9,857 bases of DNA from Psychrobacter sp. (GCF_030454045.1 NZ_JAKDJE010000096.1:1-9857); one strand, 5' to 3'. Positions 1-6,537 are shown, counted from the first letter of the stretch. The notes: generated by a model from the letters alone, not told the origin. Made by a program: numbers and translations.

Positions 1-50
1 TATCTATTTAGCAGCGACGATTATCCATTTACGGTAATTGTCAACACACC
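1..50. mobile_element. Possible terminus of an insertion sequence (partial, uncertain)
   Basis: The reading frame of the downstream aldehyde dehydrogenase loses all family resemblance to the left of about base 50 and meets an in-frame TAA at 35-37. Read inward from the junction on the minus strand, the sequence begins GGTGTGTTGACAATTACC, which is the style of an insertion-sequence end. The junction lies at CTAG (50-53), a target preferred by some IS5-group elements. No transposase can be seen, because only about 50 bases lie inside the window. The element identity is inferred. A deletion or rearrangement junction would look the same. Confidence 0.3.
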
Positions 51-280
51 CTAGTGCGGTATTCACATCTGATATGCAAAAAGGTCTACGTTTCGCTCGT
101 GGTATCAGAGCAGGTATGACCCATATCAATGACATCTCAGTGAACGACGAAAGTAACACGCCGTTCGGTGGTGAGAAAAATTCAGGTATCGGTCGCTTTA
201 ATGGTGAATGGGTACTAGAAGAGTTCACCAGAACACATTGGATTTCAATGCAAAACGAGCCACGTCAGTATCCGTTCTAA
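50..280 (+). pseudogene. Aldehyde dehydrogenase, C-terminal remnant (5' end missing)
   Basis: About 75 codons match the extreme C-terminus of NAD(P)-dependent aldehyde dehydrogenases of the benzaldehyde/vanillin dehydrogenase type. Visible landmarks are SAVFTSD, the strand-and-loop segment GMTHINDISVND, the family signature PFGGEKNSGIGRFNG and a tail ending PRQYPF, followed by TAA at 278-280. The catalytic cysteine and general-base glutamate lie far upstream in the family and are absent here, so this fragment cannot be active. Upstream of SAVFT the expected 'YGLS' context is replaced by unrelated bases and an in-frame stop. No start codon with a ribosome site supports separate expression: the TTG at 38-40 directly follows the stop. 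The complete 5' part could continue on the far side of an insertion sequence outside the window. Family assignment is firm; the cause of truncation is inferred. Confidence 0.8.
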
Positions 281-304
281 TAGCATTGCACTACGATAAA
301 TAAT

Positions 305-336
305 AAAAAAAGACCGCTTCGATAGCGGTCTTTTTT
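305..336. terminator. Rho-independent terminator, probably bidirectional
   Basis: A perfect 7-bp GC-rich stem, GACCGCT (312-318) with AGCGGTC (324-330), has a 5-base loop. It is flanked by seven A on the left and six T on the right. The symmetric A and T runs let it work on both strands. It sits between the end of the aldehyde dehydrogenase remnant (plus strand) and the end of the 81-codon gene (minus strand), as expected for convergent genes. Confidence 0.9.
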
Positions 337-397
337 GTGATGTTCGATGGTTGTGCTTGAACCTACTTATATAACAATTAGCCTATAGTTTAGTCAT

Positions 398-643
398 CTA
401 TCTAGCATGAAAGCCCAATAACCCTTCAATCTCTTCGATAGTCATACGTCTGACCAGCGCTTGCTCTTCTACTGACAAGCGATTGGTATGTTCTTTTATC
501 ATGGTATGGATGCTCCGAGATATCTCAGAGGTGGTGGCATAATACATTTGTGGCTGCTCTTTCGTCAGTCTCATCAAAAAACGATTGATAAGTTTACGTT
601 TTTCATCCGATTTGTTCTCTTCAGCGATATTTTTTTCGGTCAT
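398..643 (-). CDS. Small hypothetical protein, 81 aa
   Basis: I do not recognise this gene. It is likely real: the ATG at 641-643 is preceded on the minus strand by AGGAG (650-654) with a 6-base spacer, a strong ribosome site. The gene ends toward the bidirectional terminator at 305-336. The product is highly charged and soluble, with no signal peptide or membrane segment. It starts MTEKNIAEENKSDEKRKLIN and continues with a basic stretch (RFLMRLTKEQ), then SEISRSIHTMIKEHTNRLS. It finishes with an acidic helical segment, RRMTIEEIEGLLGF. The pattern suggests a short, mostly alpha-helical protein, perhaps a small binding or regulatory factor, but no catalytic motif or DNA-binding signature can be assigned. 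It is divergent from the cryptochrome gene across a 226-bp spacer that must hold both promoters; I could not pick convincing promoter boxes in it. Confidence 0.6.
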   Translation of the reverse strand: MTEKNIAEENKSDEKRKLINRFLMRLTKEQPQMYYATTSEISRSIHTMIKEHTNRLSVEEQALVRRMTIEEIEGLLGFHAR

Positions 644-869
644 GGTATTCTCCTAGAGGTAGGTCATTTAAGCAGTCCGGAGCATGAGAGTCAATGGCGA
701 TAAGTAGATTTTAGCTTGGATAATTACTACCTTGCTAGTAGGTTATTAATGCCATGAGTCAATACCAAACTTGTCGTAAGCAAGATATGCTATTTTAAGA
801 TAATAAAGCCCAATAAAAAAAGAGTATTGAGATTAATTAAAAGCTATCGAACAATAAGAGGTTTATGCC

Positions 870-2216
870 ATGTCCCATCAGCTATCTGGTAAAAATGTAT
901 TGGTTCTCTTTCACAATGACCTGCGAGTGATGGACAATGCCACGTTATCGAAAGCCGCCAAGCTCTCGCGTGATGGGCGTTTATTACTGGTTTATGCCTC
1001 ATCCTTGACGGATATATTGGACAATCAAAACTCTCAGGCTGCTTATCATTATGACACGATGGGCGTCGCCCGCCAGCAATTTTTGCAAGAGAGTTTGATT
1101 GACTTAAATACATCATTAGAGCTGCTTGGCAACAAGTTACTACATCTACATAAAACCCCAACGTCACCGAATACCTTCATGCAGTTGAATGAACTCATTG
1201 AGGGGCAGCAGGTGACAGATATCTGTGTGAGTCAAACGGCTGATTATTATAAGAACCAAATATATGTACGACTACAGAATAAACATCCGCAGATACGTTG
1301 GCATATTGAGACAACGGCTACTTTGTTTGATGAATTACCGCTAAATGATTTGCCCAAAAGCTTTACGCAGTTTCGCAAAAAAATTGAAGCAGATTATGAT
1401 TTATTGCATGCAGCACAAGACATCGCTATTTGCGCGACGCCAGAACGATTGGCCCCAATACCTGAGAGTCTGGTGGATAGGTACGAGTACTTCTTTAAAG
1501 CAGGCGAAGATAATGCGCAGGCAATCTCCCAACAAAAACAGCAAGCGCCTAGTTTCAAAGGTGGTGAGTCGAACGGGCTAAATCACTTAAAGAGTTATTT
1601 TAATTCCGACGCGCCAAGTACTTATAAAATCACACGAAACGCGCTTGATGAATGGACGCATTCCACAAAATTTTCTGCTTGGCTGGCGAATGGCTCGTTG
1701 TCTGTCAACACCGTATTGAATCGACTGCGCCGTTATGAGCGTGATGTCATCGCAAATGAATCCACTTATTGGATATGGTTTGAGCTGCTTTGGCGTGAAT
1801 ATTTTTATTGGTACGCTGTCACCCATCAGCAAAAATTATTCTGGTTTAAAGGTATTGGTCAGCACACGCCATCAACCCAACTGGATCAGAAAAAATTAGA
1901 ACAATGGAGGAATGGTGATACAGCATATCCTATTGTCAACGCCTGTATGCATCAACTGAATACAACAGGATATATGTCAAACCGTGGACGACAGCTAGTG
2001 GCAAGCTGCTTTATTCACGAGTTGGGTCTTGATTGGCGTTATGGTGCGGCTTACTTTGAGCAGCATCTTATCGATTATGACGTCGCCAGTAACTGGGGAA
2101 ATTGGCAATATCTAGCAGGCGTGGGGGCGGATCCAAGAGGATGTCGGCTCTTGATAAACAAACCCAGCAATACGATCCAAACGGTGAGTTTATCCGTCAA
2201 TGGCAAGGTGAGTTAG
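870..2216 (+). CDS. DASH-type cryptochrome / photolyase (C-terminus frameshifted)
   Basis: Flavoprotein of the photolyase/cryptochrome superfamily, 448 codons as read. DASH members bind FAD and usually MTHF and repair cyclobutane pyrimidine dimers in single-stranded or looped DNA using blue light. Visible landmarks are an N-terminal alpha/beta domain starting LVLFHNDLRVMDN (11-23); FKGGESNGLNHLKSYF (229-244); STKFSAWLANGSLS (265-278), part of the FAD pocket; ESTYWIWFELLWREYF (297-312); GYMSNRGRQLVAS (367-379); and DYDVASNWGNWQYLAGVG (402-419). The start ATG follows AAGAGG (856-861) by 8 bases. After DPRG (421-424) the expected DASH tail is lost in this frame, but a typical tail (DKQTQQYDPNGEFIRQW) reads in another frame from 2153 to a TAA at 2219-2221. 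This indicates a net loss of one base (mod 3) near 2141-2152. The core is intact, so activity may be partly retained. Probably co-transcribed with the DUF3429 gene 65 bp downstream. Confidence 0.93.
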   Translation: MSHQLSGKNVLVLFHNDLRVMDNATLSKAAKLSRDGRLLLVYASSLTDILDNQNSQAAYHYDTMGVARQQFLQESLIDLNTSLELLGNKLLHLHKTPTSPNTFMQLNELIEGQQVTDICVSQTADYYKNQIYVRLQNKHPQIRWHIETTATLFDELPLNDLPKSFTQFRKKIEADYDLLHAAQDIAICATPERLAPIPESLVDRYEYFFKAGEDNAQAISQQKQQAPSFKGGESNGLNHLKSYFNSDAPSTYKITRNALDEWTHSTKFSAWLANGSLSVNTVLNRLRRYERDVIANESTYWIWFELLWREYFYWYAVTHQQKLFWFKGIGQHTPSTQLDQKKLEQWRNGDTAYPIVNACMHQLNTTGYMSNRGRQLVASCFIHELGLDWRYGAAYFEQHLIDYDVASNWGNWQYLAGVGADPRGCRLLINKPSNTIQTVSLSVNGKVS

Positions 2217-2221
2217 AATAA
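2153..2221 (+). pseudogene. Out-of-frame native C-terminus of the DASH cryptochrome
   Basis: In this frame 22 codons read DKQTQQYDPNGEFIRQW followed by QGELE and TAA. This matches the tail that normally follows the GVGxDPRGGRxFN stretch in DASH proteins (KQ..QYDP.G.F...W). Only five bases (CTCTT, 2148-2152) separate the Arg codon of DPRGCR from this tail. Family members usually have about four residues there, so a 7-bp deletion is the simplest reconstruction; a 1- or 4-bp loss is also possible. Confidence 0.75.
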
Positions 2222-2281
2222 GATGTCTCATTCATATATGCTAGAAATATCGATATACTAAATGCGAGGTAGATTCATATT

Positions 2282-2716
2282 ATGAAAAAACCCAGTCCTT
2301 ATTTGACCTTTGCAGGTGCTATTCCGTTTGTCGCTTGTGCGCTCTTGCTAGTTATAGGCATTAGTGACATACCTATATTGGGTGCAACGGCTGATGTATT
2401 AAGCGCTTATGGTCTGGTAATTGCGTCGTTTATGGCCGGATCGCAGTGGGGTAATCATTTAAGCTTGGCGGATAACGATCAATGGGCCATCCGATTGCCT
2501 TTAGTCAGTAATGTAATTGCAATTGCTCTGTGGCTCGGGTTTTTGGTGTTGCCAGTGGTCGGTTTTATTTGGTTACTGGTCATTGGATTTGCCAGCATGT
2601 TGATGATTGATTATGGGCTCAATCGCGCGCGCATTATCACGCAGGACTATTTTAAAGTGAGAACCTATGTGACGGCGATAGTGATAGTGTCTCTGATAGT
2701 GGCTGCTCTGCAATGA
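2282..2716 (+). CDS. DUF3429-type integral membrane protein, 144 aa
   Basis: Small inner-membrane protein. Hydrophobic segments lie at about residues 8-28, 37-53, 72-92, 94-111 and 127-143, giving four or five membrane helices. The features that point to DUF3429 are the first-helix context PYLTFAGAIPF, the motif SFMAGSQWGNHL (49-60), which matches the usual 'FxxGxxWG' signature, and the late basic turn YFKVRTYVT (123-131). The function of this family is not known to me. The ATG at 2282 has GAGGT (2266-2270) upstream at an 11-base distance, which is slightly long. The gene follows the cryptochrome on the same strand without a terminator between them, so joint transcription is likely. Whether this reflects a shared role in light or stress response is inference only. 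It ends about 30 bp before the hairpin at 2747-2771. Confidence 0.82.
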   Translation: MKKPSPYLTFAGAIPFVACALLLVIGISDIPILGATADVLSAYGLVIASFMAGSQWGNHLSLADNDQWAIRLPLVSNVIAIALWLGFLVLPVVGFIWLLVIGFASMLMIDYGLNRARIITQDYFKVRTYVTAIVIVSLIVAALQ

Positions 2717-2743
2717 TAAGTAATGTGATCAGTTATATTTAAT

Positions 2744-2778
2744 AAAAAGGGTCGCCATATCAGCGACCCTTCTATATT
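2744..2778. terminator. Terminator between convergent genes, stronger on the minus strand
   Basis: A perfect 9-bp stem, AAGGGTCGC (2747-2755) with GCGACCCTT (2763-2771), has the 7-base loop CATATCA. On the minus strand the stem is followed by TTTTTATT, a good T tract, so it best serves the minus-strand gene ending at 2806. On the plus strand the tract after the stem is the weaker TTCTATATT, and it may also stop the cryptochrome/DUF3429 transcript. Confidence 0.88.
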
Positions 2779-2805
2779 GGCAAAGTATATCTGTTAATGT
2801 AAAAA

Positions 2806-3552
2806 CTACGCTTTTTCTAACTTAGGACGGGCTTTCTCAATAGCTTTAACCAATGCTGTTTCAAACTCACCGTCTTTGAACCTAACAAGATAAGAGTGTG
2901 CGGCACAAAAATTGCGAACGTCGCGCCACTCATGGGCTAGGTTGGTTGCCCAGTCGCAATATTGTGCGCCTGCATGCGCCTCATTTTTGAGTGCTTTTTT
3001 GGTGGTTGGGTGCAATATCAGCTCAGGCAATACCGCTTCTAGCAGCTTCATGGGTGGACTCATAAAAGTATCATCGACATGTAAGCTTTGGCTGGCAGGA
3101 TGATAGGCCAACAAGGAGCCTGCATGAATCATCTCATTGGGTGCGATATAATGTATACCTTCTGACATTGAAAACTTAAGCTCAGGATAGCGTTCAGCAA
3201 CCGCGTCACTCTCTACCAAATCGTCAGCCCAGCGTACTTCTGGTATCTTTTTATGATGGCGACTACTGCCGTAAAACGTGGCTTGAGGGAAGTCTTTGGC
3301 CATTTGCGCACAATGTACAGTATGGAATGGATGAACATTTAGCACCGCTTCGACATCTTGACCATTATTGGTGAGCGCCATGACTTCGTCTCGAACGTCA
3401 CCTGTCAATTCATAGCTGTCCAAAAATACAAAGCGTCCTGAGGATAGCTTGACCAGTGAGCACTGGGTACCAATGTTTATCACACCGCCGATACGGAATG
3501 ATCCGCGTATGTTCCAAAACCCTGCCCCTAAATCATGAATTTCATCTGACAT
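2806..3552 (-). CDS. Putative metallo-beta-lactamase-fold-like protein, 248 aa (intact paralog)
   Basis: Soluble cytoplasmic-looking protein with no signal peptide. Its layout suggests a metallo-beta-lactamase-type fold. An N-terminal strand region (GVINIGTQCSLVKLSSGRFVFLDSY, 23-47) resembles the opening of that fold. It is followed by VEAVLNVHPFHTVHCAQM (67-84), where HPFHT stands in for the usual HxHxDH metal motif. Later come FYGSSRHH (93-100), IHAGSLLAYHP (142-152), HVDDTF (158-163), where the second metal-ligand aspartate is normally found, and AHEW (206-209). The canonical ligands are only partly kept, so catalytic activity is doubtful; it resembles DUF4336-like degenerate members. The ATG at 3550-3552 has AAGGA (3562-3566) at a 9-base distance. 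It lies 98 bp downstream of a paralog on the same strand, with no terminator between them, and ends at the hairpin at 2744-2778. Fold assignment is moderate; function unknown. Confidence 0.7.
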   Translation of the reverse strand: MSDEIHDLGAGFWNIRGSFRIGGVINIGTQCSLVKLSSGRFVFLDSYELTGDVRDEVMALTNNGQDVEAVLNVHPFHTVHCAQMAKDFPQATFYGSSRHHKKIPEVRWADDLVESDAVAERYPELKFSMSEGIHYIAPNEMIHAGSLLAYHPASQSLHVDDTFMSPPMKLLEAVLPELILHPTTKKALKNEAHAGAQYCDWATNLAHEWRDVRNFCAAHSYLVRFKDGEFETALVKAIEKARPKLEKA

Positions 3553-4327
3553 TTATCGTTTTCCTTATGTAATATATTGAACCAACAGGTAGTTGTTTTT
3601 CTTGTCGTGAATTTTATGTTATAAATGATGTGACCATTTTCTTAATGTCGTTATTTTGCCTCAAGCTCGCTACGCGCGTTATCAATAGCAGACAATAACG
3701 CTGCTTCAAATTGGCCTTCTTCAAATACAACTAATCCTGAATGTGCACCGCAAAAATGATGTACGCTGCGCCATTCGTGTGCAAGATCTATCGCCCAATC
3801 ACAATAGGCTTTGCCAGCGTCGGGCTCATCTTTTAATGCTTGTTTGGTGGTGGGGTGTAAGCCTAGGTTTGGCTGTACGGCATCAAACAGCTTAGAAGGT
3901 GGTATCTCAAACGTATCATCGACATATATACTTTGGCTGGCTTTGTGATAGACCAATAATGAGCTTGCATGGACTGACTCATCAGGGGCGATGTAGTAGA
4001 TGCCTTTTGGTAAGGAGAACTGGAGTTCAGGATAACGCGCAGCGACCGCATCACTTTCTACCAGATCATCTGCCCAGTCAACCTCTGGCACTTGCTTTGG
4101 GTGTCGGCTGCTACCGTAAAATGTGGCTTGCGGAAAGTCTTTAGCCATTTGCGCACAGTATACCGTATGAAACGGATGCACATTAAGGACAGCCTCGACA
4201 TCTTGACCGTTGTCAGTGAGAGCCATGACTTGCTGACGAACGTCGTCTGTTAGAGCATAACTATCCAAAAAAATAAACTTCCCTGATGGTCGTTTGATGA
4301 GCGCACATTGTACCCCGATGTCTATAA

Positions 4328-4339
4328 TGCCATTTTTTA
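4328..4339. repeat. Target-site duplication, left copy
   Basis: TGCCATTTTTTA directly borders the left end of the 132-bp element and is repeated exactly at its right end. The bases are native codons of the host gene (K-N-G on the minus strand). Confidence 0.88.
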
Positions 4340-4471
4340 GGTGGTGTTCTAAAAAGTATGCTGGCGATAAAAGTCAATAAAAGATCTATGCTAAGTTATC
4401 TGATTCTATAGGGCTTTCAAGGCTTCAAAAATTGTTCAAATTTTAATCAGCATACTTTTTAACACACCACC
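4340..4471. mobile_element. 132-bp MITE-like non-autonomous element
   Basis: Terminal inverted repeats of 24 bp match at 22 positions: the left end is GGTGGTGTTCTAAAAAGTAT then GCTG, and the right end read inward is GGTGGTGTGTTAAAAAGTAT then GCTG. The element is flanked by perfect 12-bp direct repeats (TGCCATTTTTTA). It is AT-rich inside and codes for nothing. The GGTGxTG start resembles ends of the IS1 family, whose duplications are usually 8-10 bp. The apparent 12 bp here may include chance matches, so family assignment is tentative. On the minus strand an outward TTGACT (4372-4377) resembles a -35 box, but no good -10 box follows at the right distance. Confidence 0.88.
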
Positions 4472-4483
4472 TGCCATTTTTTA
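4472..4483. repeat. Target-site duplication, right copy
   Basis: TGCCATTTTTTA directly borders the right end of the 132-bp element and is identical to the copy at 4328-4339. Element plus one copy is 144 bp, a multiple of three, yet the inserted sequence carries in-frame stops on the host gene's strand. Confidence 0.88.
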
Positions 4484-4541
4484 TAAATGACCCTCGAATA
4501 CTCCAAAACCCTGATCCCAAATCATACATCGCATCCTTCAT

Positions 4542-4987
4542 CGATATTACCTCTTAAATATTGTTTTATTTGTTTTGATTGTTGATCAATAGCACCCTAT
4601 GATTATTGATTTTTGCGTCAGCAAAGTCTGTAATAGAAAAGATAGAAGCAATGTAGATGTGTAAAAATAAAAAAGAGTTGTTATGTAAATGTCATCATCA
4701 TAGGGCATTTATCACTATTTTGTATCAGCAACTAAGGTACAAAGATGACGATTGCAGCTTTTTTTACTAAAAAAGCAATCTACCGTCATTGAGAATAAAT
4801 AAGTGTCAATAACACATTTAAACCTGAGTATATGGGTTGGTGTGCTAAGATGCTTTTCTGGTCATTATGATAAATAGATATCCTGTATGGCTGTGCACCT
4901 CCTTCATAGTGTCACATTATATTCTTTCATTATCCAAGCCAATGACGCCTCCTTGTCATAGCATAATCAATTATAGTAAGCGCCCTT
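4542..4987. other. 446-bp intergenic spacer between divergent genes
   Basis: No credible coding frame is present. The stretch must hold the promoter of the minus-strand paralog pair and that of the plus-strand MFS gene, but no clear -35/-10 pair can be picked. Visible items are the 8-bp palindrome TTGATCAA close upstream of the paralog start and a long imperfect hairpin at 4745-4789. The last 30 bases before the transporter hold no strong ribosome site. Confidence 0.6.
4745..4789. repeat. Imperfect 45-bp inverted repeat
   Basis: ATGACG-ATTGC (4745-4755) pairs with GCAAT-CTAC-CGTCAT (4774-4788), leaving CTAC as a bulge. Inside, TTTTTT pairs with AAAAAA around a short loop, opposite a small AGC bulge. 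It is not a standard terminator, because the T runs lie within the stem. It could be a decayed small transposable repeat or a structured operator region. The role is unknown. Confidence 0.55.
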
Positions 4988-6217
4988 GTGAATAATTCTA
5001 CAGAGAAAACCCAAAACTTTGCACCAAAGACCGCAGCCTCATCCAGTCACTCTACGTCGTGGATATTGAAGCTCACGGTTGGCCTAATCGGTATGTTTGC
5101 CTTTTTGCAAGTGTATTCTATCCAAGCTGTGTTGCCCGTCATGATGATGGATTTTTCTGCGACCGAGGTACAAGCGGGCATGATCGTTGGTGCCACTGTA
5201 TTGGCCATTGCTATTATGTCGCCATTCTTGGGGATGCTCTCAGATGCCGTCGGGCGCAAATCCTTTATCGTCGGTGCTTTATTGTTTTTGGCGATACCAA
5301 CAGCGCTGATTGCCCAAAGCTCGAGTATTGAATGGGTAGGCGTTTGGCGCTTTATGCAAGGACTGTCTGTACCCGGTATTACGGTGGTGACCATTGCTTA
5401 TATTGGCGAGGAGTTTGAGGGGCGGGCGATGACCGAGCTGATGTCCTTTTATGTGTCAGGGTGTGTGCTTGGCGGCTTTATGGGCCGGTTTTTGATGGGG
5501 CATTTGCATGAATTGATTGGCTGGCGTGACGGTTACTATGTGATGACAGCGATGACTTTGTTGGGGGCGATATGGGTTGGCAAGATGCTACCATCGTCTC
5601 GTCATTTCGAGGCCAATCCCAATTTTCGTTCAGCGATACAGACGTTAGGTGAGCATTTAACCAACCGCTATGTGGTGACAGCCTGTCTGCTTGGTGCTTG
5701 TGTACTGTTCTCTCTTGTCGGTTGTTTTACCTTTATCAATTTGCATTTGGCAGCTGAGCCTTATGAGCTTGGTACGGGCGCGCTTGCCAATATTTTTGCC
5801 GTGTATTTGTTAGGTGTCATCATTACGCCACTATCAACGACCTTGCTGCGCCGGTTTGGCTCAGCACGTACTGTTCGCGTGGCTATTATTATCTCAATGG
5901 TGGGCGTGCTACTGACATTGGTCGCACCATTATGGGGGGTGATCGTCGGATTGGCAGTCATGTCATCTGGTGTATTTATTACACAATCTGCGACCATCAG
6001 CTACATAGCGGTTAATGTCAAAAAAGGTCGTTCATTGGCGTCTGGTTTATATTATATGGGTTATTACACGGGCGGTACGCTTGGCGCGTGGTTGGGCGGC
6101 ATAGCCTATGCGCGAGGGCAGTGGTCTCTTACCGTATGGTTGTTATTGCTTGTACAGGTGTTGGCGTTGTTGATAGCCAGTTTTGGGATGATTAAAACAA
6201 CAAGACGTGCCACTTAA
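4988..6217 (+). CDS. MFS transporter, YnfM-type drug/sugar efflux family, 409 aa
   Basis: Twelve-helix major facilitator superfamily protein of the inner membrane, normal in length for drug/H+ antiporters. A polar N-terminal tail of about 27 residues precedes helix 1 (ILKLTVGLIGMFAFLQVYSI). The loop between helices 2 and 3 carries motif A, GMLSDAVGRK (82-91). WRFMQGLSVPGITVVTIAYI (120-139), followed by GEEFEGR (140-146), matches the YnfM-like subgroup, which has 'RxxQGxxxPG' and 'YIxEE'. A central loop of about 25 residues around 200-225 separates the two six-helix halves. The likely role is proton-driven export of a small molecule; the substrate cannot be read from sequence. The start is GTG at 4988, because an in-frame TAA lies just upstream (4964-4966). 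No strong Shine-Dalgarno is seen, so translation may be weak or the true start slightly downstream. It stands alone between long spacers. Confidence 0.88.
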   Translation: MNNSTEKTQNFAPKTAASSSHSTSWILKLTVGLIGMFAFLQVYSIQAVLPVMMMDFSATEVQAGMIVGATVLAIAIMSPFLGMLSDAVGRKSFIVGALLFLAIPTALIAQSSSIEWVGVWRFMQGLSVPGITVVTIAYIGEEFEGRAMTELMSFYVSGCVLGGFMGRFLMGHLHELIGWRDGYYVMTAMTLLGAIWVGKMLPSSRHFEANPNFRSAIQTLGEHLTNRYVVTACLLGACVLFSLVGCFTFINLHLAAEPYELGTGALANIFAVYLLGVIITPLSTTLLRRFGSARTVRVAIIISMVGVLLTLVAPLWGVIVGLAVMSSGVFITQSATISYIAVNVKKGRSLASGLYYMGYYTGGTLGAWLGGIAYARGQWSLTVWLLLLVQVLALLIASFGMIKTTRRAT

Positions 6218-6537
6218 TAGTATGCAAATGTGATTTTTTAATAGGTGAAGCATCGTTTTTGTTTGGCTATTTGTCTTATGATACGTAATGTAAGGTCGCT
6301 TTACATGGTGATGGTTTTTTCTTACTATCGAAGAGGTCTTCAATCTGATTGCGGTCAGTGACGCTCGTTGCTCTTACTGCGCCAAAACTGAATGGCACCG
6401 AGCAAGATATTATCAGCGTAAATCAGAATGACTCGTCATTATAAAAACCGTATGGTTATAGCGGTTCATTCTGTATTAGTATAGCTGATTGCTACTTATT
6501 ATCATTTATCAGCACGACAAACAAGGAAGTTAGGTTT
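6218..6537. other. 320-bp intergenic spacer upstream of the acyl-CoA synthetase
   Basis: No intact gene is seen. Three short symmetric sites are present: ATGTAA-GGTCGCT-TTACAT (6288-6306), AATGAC-TC-GTCATT (6427-6440), and AACCG...CGGTT close downstream of the latter. On the minus strand 6358-6435 is open for 26 codons with a protein-like composition (including ADNILLGAIQFWRSK) between stops, and has no start codon or ribosome site of its own. It may be a gene fossil or chance. No T-rich hairpin terminator for the MFS gene was found here. Confidence 0.5.
6427..6440. promoter_or_regulatory. Palindrome, candidate operator
   Basis: AATGAC-TC-GTCATT is a perfect 6-bp inverted repeat around two bases, about 100 bp upstream of the acyl-CoA synthetase start. 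Its form suits a dimeric regulator such as a TetR- or GntR-type protein. No regulator gene is adjacent, so the role is only inferred. Confidence 0.3.

Larger units (their letters stand above)
3651..4541 (-). pseudogene. Second metallo-beta-lactamase-fold-like paralog, split by a 132-bp element
   Basis: This is a tandem copy of the 2806-3552 gene; the aligned proteins are clearly homologous along their full length, at roughly 70% identity by eye. The native start is ATG at 4539-4541, eight bases after AAGAGG, and the peptide begins MKDAMYDLGSGFWSIRGSF, parallel to the sister's MSDEIHDLGAGFWNIRGSF. After IKNG the frame enters inserted sequence and stops at TAA after ten foreign codons. Beyond the element the frame resumes at IKNG/IIDIGVQCALIK and continues to TAA at 3651-3653. 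Without the element and one repeat copy the gene is 747 bp, or 248 codons plus stop, identical in length to the sister. It keeps VHPFHTVYCAQM and VDDTF. The distal part could be translated from a TTG at 4266-4268, but that product would lack the first 43 residues. The downstream sister may depend on the same promoter. Confidence 0.88.

Noticed and set aside
771..804. Promoter with TTGTCG as -35 for the cryptochrome
   Set aside because: No -10 hexamer of acceptable quality lies at 16-18 bases; the AT-rich sequence gives only chance matches.
844..1167. 107-codon open frame on the minus strand opposite the cryptochrome
   Set aside because: It lies fully over a well-supported gene, has no ribosome site that stands out, and its product has no recognisable family.
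3863..4144. Overlapping open frames on both strands inside the split paralog
   Set aside because: They are out-of-frame shadows of sequence that is conserved with the sister protein in the correct frame.
3651..4268. An intact 205-aa gene starting at TTG
   Set aside because: The true start is at 4541, shown by its ribosome site, the sister's N-terminus and the exact restored length. The TTG is an internal leucine codon, although weak re-initiation there cannot be excluded.
4340..4471. A CRISPR or tandem repeat explanation for the repeated ends
   Set aside because: The repeats are two inverted ends with one flanking direct duplication, the pattern of a transposable element. There is no array.
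5047..5394. 115-codon open frame on the minus strand opposite the MFS gene
   Set aside because: It arises from the codon pattern of a membrane protein gene; no family resemblance and no translation signal.
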